A stretch of 64,000 nucleotides of DNA, taken from NCBI GenBank assembly GCA_004322215.1, contig SCSM01000039.1:32744-96743 (forward strand). The letters run 5' to 3'. Positions within the stretch are counted from its first letter, which is position 1. Every line of letters starts with the position of its first letter. The DNA is from Bacteroidota bacterium (lineage in GTDB: Bacteria; Bacteroidota; Ignavibacteria; Kapaibacteriales; UBA2268). The translations under genes were made by a program, and so were the position numbers. Positions 55,018 through 62,626 of this stretch are shown here, piece by piece. The notes below the pieces were generated by a model. It saw only the letters and a list, made by a program, of their open reading frames with translations, did not search any database and was not told the origin of the DNA.

Positions 55018-56721
55018 ATGAGGATTAAAATCAAGATATTATTGAGCATATTGACGGGCTGCCTATTATGCAGCGGATTTCTTAATGCTCAGGATGTAGC
55101 TTCGAGAAATGAACTGGAGTCAGTTCTCAGATTGTTCAAGAATTACAGATTCGGTTACATTTCGGTGTGGGAACTAAATTCTGTGAATGAAATTCAGAAA
55201 GTAGTCAAAACTTCGGAGGGTACAGGCGCAGTGAAAACCGATGATGCCTGTGTTAAAAAGACTGACCCGAAGATAGTAGCCATTATCAAAGATGGTGTGC
55301 AGGCAGGAGATGAAATTGATAATGTTCAGCAAAGCGTTATGATGCAGACCGGAACTACGATTGACCCGAAGGATATGGAATGTATCTATGATTACTTCAA
55401 GAATCAGCTTGCAGGCGAAACGACACGTCTCGAACATGCTTATGCGATTACGAACAGGATAATGAAAGGTGCAATGCCCGATACAATCATCGCATTGATT
55501 GTTTCTTATGATGCAAAAGACATGGATGTTGTACTTAAATCTGTCAGCCCGGCAAATATCTATACTTATGACGAATTGAAAGCCACAAAGCTCGACACAG
55601 GTTTTTCGGCAAATAATTTTTATGACCTTGTGATGAATTCATTTTACCAGGCAAACGTTACCAATCGTACACTCGAAGCACAGGGTTTGGGGACAAATAT
55701 GAAATTTGCTCCTAAAGCATTCGGACTAAGCAAATCAATCGTAATGAATGAAAATGACGCCTCATCTGCCGATATACAGCAATTTATGAGAATTTCCGAT
55801 ATTCAACCTGAAAATTACGGATTGAACGAAAATGAAATAATTCTGAGTCCCGACCTGATAAGCTGGAGAAAATACAGCCCGCCGGGATACTGGGAATATG
55901 ATACTTATGTGTTGGATTCGTTGGGAAACTCCAATGCCAATCTTCCGACTCTGGGACTCGAAATGAAGTATGGAATCGAAGAAGTCAATTTCCCGTCCTT
56001 CTGGAGCGAAAGAATGTCAATCAGTGCAATCTGGCAAAGTGTGAAGCTTGGTGTAATCCTTCCGACTGACGGCTGGGCATCGATGACAAAGGATTTGTTC
56101 AACCAGGAAAGAACAATGACACATGGCGGTGCAGGTGTAACGGGAGCTTTCGATTTTCCGTTTAAAGTAGTACCACAGAGCGGAGTATTCCACTTTAATT
56201 TCGGATATGTTTTCGGGGATGCAGCACAGGCGGAATATAAGAACAGGAAAATAAGTGCTATTGATTATAAATACGAAGACAATAATATTTATAATGACTA
56301 TATTATTCGAACTAATGCTTCTTTCCATTATACTTTCGGAGTGAAGGTTGACGAAGATTATTGGTTTAGATTCGGAATCGGTACTTCGATGTACACAGCG
56401 GAAAAATGGGCAAATATGATTGTTGCAAGCGTTCCTTCTCCAAAGGTTGCATTCAAGAAAATCAGCGATGAAACAATCCTCGGTATTTCCGGTAGAATAG
56501 AATTCATGGCAACAAATGCCATAACACCATTCGGCGGAAGTGTACAATACTTTGACGAAGCATTATACATGGACATCTGGCTACAAATTCCAGTAATCGG
56601 AAATTCGCTTGCTTTGCGGCTCGACACGAAAGCATTCTTCCCTGCATTCAGAAATACGAAGAGAGCATGGGAAGTTGATAATATGTTCATTCCGATGGGA
56701 AGGTTAATAGTGTCATTTTAA
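55018..56721 (+). CDS. Unrecognised outer-membrane barrel protein with periplasmic N-terminal domain
   Basis: A 567-residue secreted protein. The signal peptide ends near residue 24 (LNAQ). Residues 25-225 are mixed helical and soluble, including Cys at about 78 and 122 (DDACVKK, DMECIYD). From about 290 on, the sequence has alternating barrel strands and ends GRLIVSF with a terminal Phe. I do not recognise a family. It lies 85 bp after the GldM-like gene and 44 bp before the next barrel gene, so cotranscription is likely. A role in secretion, motility or assembly of a surface structure is inferred only from context. Confidence 0.55.
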   Translation: MRIKIKILLSILTGCLLCSGFLNAQDVASRNELESVLRLFKNYRFGYISVWELNSVNEIQKVVKTSEGTGAVKTDDACVKKTDPKIVAIIKDGVQAGDEIDNVQQSVMMQTGTTIDPKDMECIYDYFKNQLAGETTRLEHAYAITNRIMKGAMPDTIIALIVSYDAKDMDVVLKSVSPANIYTYDELKATKLDTGFSANNFYDLVMNSFYQANVTNRTLEAQGLGTNMKFAPKAFGLSKSIVMNENDASSADIQQFMRISDIQPENYGLNENEIILSPDLISWRKYSPPGYWEYDTYVLDSLGNSNANLPTLGLEMKYGIEEVNFPSFWSERMSISAIWQSVKLGVILPTDGWASMTKDLFNQERTMTHGGAGVTGAFDFPFKVVPQSGVFHFNFGYVFGDAAQAEYKNRKISAIDYKYEDNNIYNDYIIRTNASFHYTFGVKVDEDYWFRFGIGTSMYTAEKWANMIVASVPSPKVAFKKISDETILGISGRIEFMATNAITPFGGSVQYFDEALYMDIWLQIPVIGNSLALRLDTKAFFPAFRNTKRAWEVDNMFIPMGRLIVSF

Positions 56722-56765
56722 TTAATTAGTAAATAACAATCAGGTAATTATAAATAAGAAAAGAT

Positions 56766-58226
56766 ATGAAAAGATTTTTTACAGCACTGATAGCAGCTTT
56801 GATGGTACTGGGTTTTGCACGTACTCAGGCAATTGACTATAACAATTTAGTCAATAACCTGACCTCGATTGACCCGGAAATTATGAAATACTTCCCAAGA
56901 TGGAAGATATGCGAACCGGATTTACAGATCCAGGTTTACAGGACATTTGTTCTTCTCGGCTATGAGAAAAGCCAATTAAATATGCAGCAGATACTCGTTC
57001 TTGCATCACCGCTCGATGTTGAACCGGGATACAAGCCATACGATATTCTGCTTATTACATGCGGCGAAGCGAGTATGAATTCGGTAGAAATCGAAGCAAA
57101 CATGGGGAGCTTATCGGAATATATAAATGGTTATAAATATTATTCAGGTCCGAGAAGAGGCGAAGCAAAAGATTTTTATATCAGGGATTATTGTTTCGAG
57201 GATATTAAACCGGAAGTTCCAGCTTCAAGTTCCCAGGCAACAGCAATTATGAGTTACCTCGAGCCGACAAATGTTACTCATGCTTTTACTCTTTCACTTT
57301 TCGAGCAGTCACTTAAAATCGGAAATTCCGGTTTTTGGCTCAAATCCTCGATTGGAACAGACGAAATCGGTTATCATTTCTGGCAATCAGGAGAAGCAAG
57401 AGTTATATTGAAAAGACCACTTTATGAAAATACAGAGCCGGCAACAAGAGATAGAATACCTTATCTCATCAATGCTTATATCGGAGGCGGCTACAGGGTT
57501 ACAAGCGGCATAAATGATGATAAATCTGTATTAAGCTGGGTGACAGGAAGAGACCTCAACGGAACACCCGGAGGAAAGTTAGTTGCAGGACTCGATTTCC
57601 ACATGCCATTCCACCCGGAATTCGGTTTTCATTTTAATACTGAAATGCCATTGACAAAGGTTACAACTGAATCTATTGACAAAGGTGCTTATGGTTATAC
57701 ACCAAAGGCGGACAATGTCAAATTTGCTATTAATAATCCAAATTACGGCAAATATCAAATTAAGGATATTGCACCTATATTAAAACCAACCGGACAAGTA
57801 ACACTGTTTTACCACTGGTGGCTTAACGAAGCAAGCCCGGAGAATTATATAAGGTTTGATTTTGGTATGAGCTATGCAGAAGTCGAGGAATATGCTGCAT
57901 ACGATGTGCCTGACCCAACTGACCCGTCAGGTTTAAATACAATCAGATATATTTCTAATGAAAATATATTAAATCTTAAAACCTATAAACCTAATGAAAC
58001 CGGAGACTGGATTTATGCAAAAGCAGAATACAGGAACCAGTCCGCTTTTCCTTTTGGAATCAGCTTCCAGTATTCGAATCAGATTTTACTCGGAAGGGTT
58101 TATATTCCATTGTTAGGACAATGGTTCTATTTGGAAGGAAAATATGCAACACCGCTTAGAGGACTCAGACCTTATGAAAAAGCAAACTTTTTCATGATTT
58201 CACCGGTGTTGCGGCTAACAATATAA
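56766..58226 (+). CDS. Unrecognised outer-membrane barrel protein
   Basis: A 486-residue secreted protein with a signal peptide ending about residue 22. The first 155 residues are soluble and have Cys at about 48 and 100 (KICEPDL, ITCGEAS); the remainder is barrel-like and ends SPVLRLTI. It shares with the upstream protein the plan of a periplasmic N-terminal domain with two Cys and a C-terminal barrel, but no clear sequence similarity by eye. It ends in a terminator. Function unknown. Confidence 0.5.
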   Translation: MKRFFTALIAALMVLGFARTQAIDYNNLVNNLTSIDPEIMKYFPRWKICEPDLQIQVYRTFVLLGYEKSQLNMQQILVLASPLDVEPGYKPYDILLITCGEASMNSVEIEANMGSLSEYINGYKYYSGPRRGEAKDFYIRDYCFEDIKPEVPASSSQATAIMSYLEPTNVTHAFTLSLFEQSLKIGNSGFWLKSSIGTDEIGYHFWQSGEARVILKRPLYENTEPATRDRIPYLINAYIGGGYRVTSGINDDKSVLSWVTGRDLNGTPGGKLVAGLDFHMPFHPEFGFHFNTEMPLTKVTTESIDKGAYGYTPKADNVKFAINNPNYGKYQIKDIAPILKPTGQVTLFYHWWLNEASPENYIRFDFGMSYAEVEEYAAYDVPDPTDPSGLNTIRYISNENILNLKTYKPNETGDWIYAKAEYRNQSAFPFGISFQYSNQILLGRVYIPLLGQWFYLEGKYATPLRGLRPYEKANFFMISPVLRLTI

Positions 58227-58244
58227 TAGATAGATTTATGAAAG

Positions 58245-58291
58245 AAAACCCTCTGTCTGATGTTTTGGTAAATTGGCAGAGGGTTTTTTCT
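58245..58291 (+). terminator. Terminator after the second barrel gene
   Basis: Arms aaaaccctctg (58245-58255) and cagagggtttt (58277-58287) enclose a 21-base loop and run into TTTTTT. It starts 19 bp after the stop codon, and separates the VWA-OmpA gene from the upstream run. Confidence 0.85.
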
Positions 58292-58382
58292 TAATAGCGA
58301 ATTTCAAATTACGAATTAAGTATAATTTTTCTTAATTTTACAAAACTGATTGCAGCATATTTTCGAGGAGAATTTTTTTTAT

Positions 58383-59741
58383 ATGTTTTTGTTAAAAACA
58401 GCAAATAGGGTATTTATTATATTAACAGTTTTTACGGCTGTTTCAATTTTTGTCCCTGCCCAAAATCAAAATCCGAATTATCCCGAAAATATTGATTCAA
58501 ACCGGTACAAGCGCGAAGTACTTAAAGAGGCAAAAGTCAAATCTGTACAGAAAGAAATTGAAATTACAATTACAAATGTTGACATTACAAAATTTCCCGT
58601 AATAAAAGTAATAGTAGAAGCATACAATAAAGCAGGACTACCGCTCGATACATTATATGCCAATAATCTGACTGTTCTCGAGAATGGAATCGAAAAGCCG
58701 GTCATCGGTGTAGAGAAAATAACCGTAAAAGAACGAGTTCCGGTCGATTTTGTATTTGCTATTGACAAAACCGGCTCGATGCAAAAGTATATTGATGCGG
58801 TCAGGCGTAATCTCACGAATTTTACTAATTCACTTTTAAAACGGGGAATTGATTACCGAATCGGTTTGATTTATTTTTCTGATTATGTGGAAAGGACTTA
58901 TGACCTGACAGATAATGTCGGTGCTTTTCTCGGTTGGTTGGACGAAGTCAAAGCTTATGGCGGGGGTGACGAAAAGGAAAATGCACTCGAGGCAATGAGT
59001 GAGGCAACTAAGATGAAATTCAGACCATCAGCTAATAAGGTTCTCGTTCTTATAACTGATGCACCATACCATCAGAAAGGTGAAAAAGGAGACGGTATTA
59101 CCTCATTTACAACCGAATCAATTATCGAGCATCTCAACAACGAGCAGGTGCGTGTGTTCAGCATTGTGCCTCCAAAACTTCAGAATTACCTGCAAATTGC
59201 AAAAAGCACAAGGGGTAATTTTTTCGATATTGATTATCCTTTTTCGACAATTCTCGACAATTTTTCATCACAACTTACAAATTTGTATGCTTTGAAGTAC
59301 AGAACTGACCAACCGGCTATTCCGGACTCAATCAACATCGCTTTGCTTAATGAAAAGAAGCTGGAACTTGTCCGCAAGACAATTCCTATTGTAGAACTCG
59401 GTAGAAAACTGATTATCGAAAACCTGCTTTATGAAACCAATAGCTGGGAGCTGTCGAGCAAAGTAAACGAACTTGAAATCCTTTATGAATTTATGAAAAA
59501 CAAGCCAAATGTGGTAATCCTTGTAGAAGGACATACCGACAACCGCGGCTCGAATGCATTGAACGACCGATTGTCATTGCTTAGGGCGGAAAGCGTAAAG
59601 AAATACCTAATTGACAAAGGAGTTGAACCGAACAGGATAAAGACCAAAGGCTATGGCAAACGCAAACCCATCGCAACCAATGATACTGACTTCGGCAGGC
59701 AACTCAACCGCCGTACCGAGATTGTAATTGTGGCTAAGTGA
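58383..59741 (+). CDS. VWA domain plus OmpA-like peptidoglycan-binding protein
   Basis: Start at 58383 (MFLLKTANRV); an earlier TTG frame would add 11 residues before the signal peptide. After the signal (to about residue 25) comes an Ig-like segment, then a von Willebrand A domain (about 122-305) with the metal-site motif DKTGSM at 128-133 in place of D-x-S-x-S. The C-terminal OmpA domain (about 335-452) has VEGHTDNRGSNALNDRLSLLRAESVKKYL and KGYGKRKPIATN, with the Asp/Arg that bind diaminopimelate. Such proteins link a protein-binding VWA head to peptidoglycan. PorE-like OmpA proteins occur in T9SS; whether this one serves that role is unknown. Confidence 0.85.
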   Translation: MFLLKTANRVFIILTVFTAVSIFVPAQNQNPNYPENIDSNRYKREVLKEAKVKSVQKEIEITITNVDITKFPVIKVIVEAYNKAGLPLDTLYANNLTVLENGIEKPVIGVEKITVKERVPVDFVFAIDKTGSMQKYIDAVRRNLTNFTNSLLKRGIDYRIGLIYFSDYVERTYDLTDNVGAFLGWLDEVKAYGGGDEKENALEAMSEATKMKFRPSANKVLVLITDAPYHQKGEKGDGITSFTTESIIEHLNNEQVRVFSIVPPKLQNYLQIAKSTRGNFFDIDYPFSTILDNFSSQLTNLYALKYRTDQPAIPDSINIALLNEKKLELVRKTIPIVELGRKLIIENLLYETNSWELSSKVNELEILYEFMKNKPNVVILVEGHTDNRGSNALNDRLSLLRAESVKKYLIDKGVEPNRIKTKGYGKRKPIATNDTDFGRQLNRRTEIVIVAK

Positions 59742-59844
59742 AATAAAAATTTTAAATTTTAAATTTTGAATTGAGGAAATATATTGCTTTAAACAAAGAC
59801 GCAAAAAAATCAGCACACAACACTTAAAACTCAAAATTCAAAAT

Positions 59845-60600
59845 TCATTCCTTCTCCGCCTGTTCTAATGCGGCATCGTCAATGTCGTAATTAGAGAATA
59901 CGTTTTGTATGTCCTCATGCTCTTCGATGCCATCGAGAAATTTGAGAACTTTTTTAGCATCTGCTACACTTTTGATATTCACTGAAGTTTTAGGCAGGTA
60001 CTCGAGTTTCCTGTCTGTGATTTCCACTTTCTTTCCCTCGAAAAATTTACTGCACGTATTTAGAGCATCGTAAGCACAGATGATTCGTGATTCTTCCTTG
60101 TCATATTCCATATCGTCCGCACCTGACTCCAGCACAAGCTCCAGCAAGTCATCTTCGGACCTACCGGCTGACTTGACGGTGATGACACCTTTGTGCGAGA
60201 AATTCCATGCCACAGAGTTAGCTTCGCCGAGATTTGCACCAAGTTTGTTCATCAGGACACGAATTTCTGATAATGTACGATTACGGTTGTCGGTGATTAC
60301 TTCCAGCATTATTGCACCGCCACAGGGTCCAAAACCTTCATAAGTTACTTCTTCGTAGTGTACACCTTCGATTTCGCCTGTGCCTTTTTGTATGGCACGC
60401 TTAATATTTTCATTCGGCATGTTGACCGCTTTTGCATTCTGTACAGCGAGCCGGAGCCTAGGATTTGCGTCAACTTCCCCTCCGCTTTCACGTGCAGCGA
60501 TAGTTAATTCTTTTGCAATGCGTGTGAAAGTTTTACCGCGCTTTGCATCTTTTGCGGCTTTCTTATGCTTGATGTTTGCCCATTTACTATGACCTGACAT
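59845..60600 (-). CDS. yebC: YebC/PmpR/TACO1 family protein
   Basis: A 251-residue protein of the universal YebC family, starting MSGHSKWANIKHKKAAKDAKRG, with NPRLRLAVQNAKAVNMPNENIKRAI and GYEGFGPGG-type YEGFGPCGGA landmarks. YebC1-type members assist translation of proline-rich stretches on the ribosome; other members are called transcriptional regulators. The C-terminal part has KLEYLPKTSVN and an acidic tail. It converges with the VWA-OmpA gene and is transcribed apart from adk, 265 bp upstream. Confidence 0.95.
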   Translation of the reverse strand: MSGHSKWANIKHKKAAKDAKRGKTFTRIAKELTIAARESGGEVDANPRLRLAVQNAKAVNMPNENIKRAIQKGTGEIEGVHYEEVTYEGFGPCGGAIMLEVITDNRNRTLSEIRVLMNKLGANLGEANSVAWNFSHKGVITVKSAGRSEDDLLELVLESGADDMEYDKEESRIICAYDALNTCSKFFEGKKVEITDRKLEYLPKTSVNIKSVADAKKVLKFLDGIEEHEDIQNVFSNYDIDDAALEQAEKE

Positions 60601-60730
60601 GTAATTTCCTGTTTATTGTTTATAATTTAGATTGCAATATAATATTTTTTGAAATTCAGCTTAATATAAACTGCAATCTAAAAAATATATAATAATGGCA
60701 AAATGGAAAAATTAAAAAGGTTTAAAATTT

Positions 60731-60857
60731 GTAGGGGTAATTCATGAATTACCCTATTTCAATTGTTTGATTTTTTATTCGTTAGGCCATTCATAAATTA
60801 CCCTATTTCTATTATTTGATTTTTTATTCGTTAGGGCAATTCGTGAATTGCCCCTAC
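60731..60857. repeat. Tripartite palindromic repeat
   Basis: Three palindromes in tandem: gtaggggtaattcatgaatt (from 60731), ccattcataaattacc (about 60787), and gggcaattcgtgaattgccc (60834-60853). The first two are followed by a near-identical spacer (ccctattt, then tgattttttattcgtta), so the unit of about 50 bp is a direct repeat. The outer ends gtagggg (60731) and cccctac (60857) are inverted. It sits directly after the adk stop codon. Confidence 0.8.
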
Positions 60858-60865
60858 ATAAACAA

Positions 60866-61516
60866 TTATCTATACCTGTCCAGCACTTGCTTTATGTTTG
60901 AATAAATCTCATCTATTTTTCCAAGACCGGTTATATTATCTGCAAGATTCTTTGCTGTGTAATACTCAATCAGTGGCTTTGTCTGGTTTTCATACACATT
61001 CAATCTATTGCGTATTGGCTCTTCCTTGTCATCATCACGCTGGTAAAGTTCGCCTCCGTCCAAATCGCAGACACCGTCTTTCTTCGGCGGATTGTAAATA
61101 AGATGATATGATTTACCACAGGTTCGGCATGTCCTGCGTGCAGTCAAACGTTTGACAAGCTCTTCGCTCGGTACTTCGAGAATCAGCACAGTATCAAGCT
61201 TTTGCCCCATATCAGTAAGCAGATTACCGAGTGCTTCTGCCTGTGGGACTGTGCGCGGAAATCCGTCGAGAATATATCCATTCACAAGTTCAGGTTTTTT
61301 TAGTTCTTCTTTAATCATGTCAATAATAATCTGGTCAGGCACAAGCTCGCCTTCATCCATGAAGGATTGTGCTTTCCTGCCGAGTTCAGTTCCCTGCTTG
61401 CGGTTTGCACGGAGTATGTCGCCAGTCGAAAGCTGAACGATTTTATAGTCTTTGCAAATTCTCTCTGCCTGAGTGCCTTTTCCCGCTCCGGGAGGACCTA
61501 AAAAGATTAATCTCAT
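60866..61516 (-). CDS. adk: Adenylate kinase, zinc-lid type
   Basis: A 216-residue enzyme interconverting ATP + AMP and 2 ADP. The P-loop is GPPGAGKGT (8-16), AMP-binding STGDILR (30-36) and DGFPRT (84-89). The long lid holds Cys130, Cys133, Cys150 and Asp153, the metal-binding pattern C-x2-C-x16-C-x2-D of Gram-positive-like adenylate kinases. The end, NVYENQTKPLIEYY, is typical. It stands alone with a palindromic repeat at its 3' end. Confidence 0.97.
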   Translation of the reverse strand: MRLIFLGPPGAGKGTQAERICKDYKIVQLSTGDILRANRKQGTELGRKAQSFMDEGELVPDQIIIDMIKEELKKPELVNGYILDGFPRTVPQAEALGNLLTDMGQKLDTVLILEVPSEELVKRLTARRTCRTCGKSYHLIYNPPKKDGVCDLDGGELYQRDDDKEEPIRNRLNVYENQTKPLIEYYTAKNLADNITGLGKIDEIYSNIKQVLDRYR

Positions 61517-61621
61517 TATTTTTCCTTTTTATAAATATTATGGAATTGTTTTGTGCAAATATAAGGAAACGCAAATTGAATTGAGACCGATGTTGATAAT
61601 TTTGTATATAATGTGGTTTTT

Positions 61622-61828
61622 TTATTCAGGCCATTCTTCCTTCGAAATACCTGCTTGTCTGAGAAGTCTAATCAATAGGTCAACGCTTATTTCTTTTCTA
61701 TGAGGATTTGGAATTGTGAGACGAATATTACCTTTAATCATATATTGATGTTTGCCACCGGGGAAAGGTCCCTCAAAGCCAAAATTTTTCAGTTTTCTGA
61801 GAAATTCTTTGTAAGAAATTGGCTTCAT
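61622..61828 (-). CDS. hicA: HicA-type toxin (mRNA interferase)
   Basis: A 68-residue double-stranded-RNA-binding-fold protein. The catalytic block is GGKHQYMIKG with His27, preceded by KLKNFGFEGPF and followed by LTIPNPHRKEIS. HicA toxins cleave mRNA. The ATG shares its A with the TAA of the hicB gene upstream, so toxin translation depends on antitoxin translation. In this hicBA order the antitoxin comes first. Confidence 0.9.
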   Translation of the reverse strand: MKPISYKEFLRKLKNFGFEGPFPGGKHQYMIKGNIRLTIPNPHRKEISVDLLIRLLRQAGISKEEWPE

Positions 61829-62073
61829 TATTCAGCTGAAACCGGTTCATAAATATTAATATCTTTGAGCTTGGGTAATTCGATATTTTTATTTAGGCTG
61901 ACGATAATCCAGCCCTCGAGAGATTCTCTTAGATTCCTTCTGCAATCCTCCAAAGATTTACCGGTTGCCCACACACCTTGCAATTGTGGGATTTCTCCAT
62001 AAAAGGGTTCTTCATCTTCTATGATTTCATAATGAGCAAGATTCAATGCTTCTTCAATATATTCAATTAACAT
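61828..62073 (-). CDS. hicB: HicB-type antitoxin
   Basis: An 81-residue partial-RNase-H-fold protein: HYEIIEDEEPFYGEIPQLQGVWATGKSLEDCRRNLRESL is the HicB core in a diverged form, split over residues 14-50. It has no clear C-terminal DNA-binding domain, only a 25-residue tail. It is expected to neutralise the adjacent HicA. It starts 47 bp after the DUF2283 gene. Confidence 0.88.
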   Translation of the reverse strand: MLIEYIEEALNLAHYEIIEDEEPFYGEIPQLQGVWATGKSLEDCRRNLRESLEGWIIVSLNKNIELPKLKDINIYEPVSAE

Positions 62074-62120
62074 ATATTATTTATCTGACATTAACAAAAA
62101 ACTCTAATATTTAAAACGCA

Positions 62121-62327
62121 TTAAGAAGTTTCAAATTGTAGGTTATTTAGTTGTTGTGCTGATACAACTTTGCTTAAATTCAACATTTCAATACCTACAA
62201 CTTTACCATCTTTATTAAAATTTAAAATTACATTCTTTTCGACTTCTTCCGATTCTACAATTTGTGATTCATCAAGTCGAAAATAGAGTGTATCGCTTTC
62301 CTTGTCAATTTTTAACTTCATATTCAC
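62121..62327 (-). CDS. DUF2283 family small protein
   Basis: A 68-residue protein with the DUF2283 pattern: KIDKESDTLYFRLDES (5-20), then ILNFNKDGKVVGIEMLNLS (29-47). The family is common next to small toxin-antitoxin genes, and its members are suspected to be antitoxin or accessory proteins, without proof. The gene precedes hicB by 47 bp in the same direction, and may be part of the same unit. Confidence 0.82.
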   Translation of the reverse strand: MNMKLKIDKESDTLYFRLDESQIVESEEVEKNVILNFNKDGKVVGIEMLNLSKVVSAQQLNNLQFETS

Positions 62328-62421
62328 TTTTTTGTATGTAAATTAGCAAAATTTTATTATATAAAATATTTCCGGTAAATTTCGTTAATCAAATAAATAC
62401 AATGTTGGTAAGAGGTAAATT

Positions 62422-62586
62422 ATGAATAGACAATATACATTACAATACTAGCTCGACGATGACTGGTATGTCGGCAGGCTGTTGGAAGTACCCGGAGTAT
62501 TCAGCCAGGCACCAACACTCGAGGAATTGAAGGAGAATATTAGGGAAGTTTATCAGTTGATGATGGAAGATGAGTTGGAGGATTAA
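62422..62586 (+). pseudogene. HicB-like antitoxin with an amber codon at position 10
   Basis: The frame MNRQYTLQY-stop-LDDDWYVGRLLEVPGVFSQ, followed by TLEELKENIREVYQLMMEDE, is a HicB family protein of the short type. The only interruption is TAG at 62449-62451, where homologs I recall have Trp (TGG). An AGAGG ribosome site precedes the ATG. No HicA follows it. It may be a true pseudogene or a one-base error. Confidence 0.8.
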
Positions 62587-62626
62587 AAAAAGTTAAAATA
62601 GATTACAAAGAACTCGAACTTACTAT

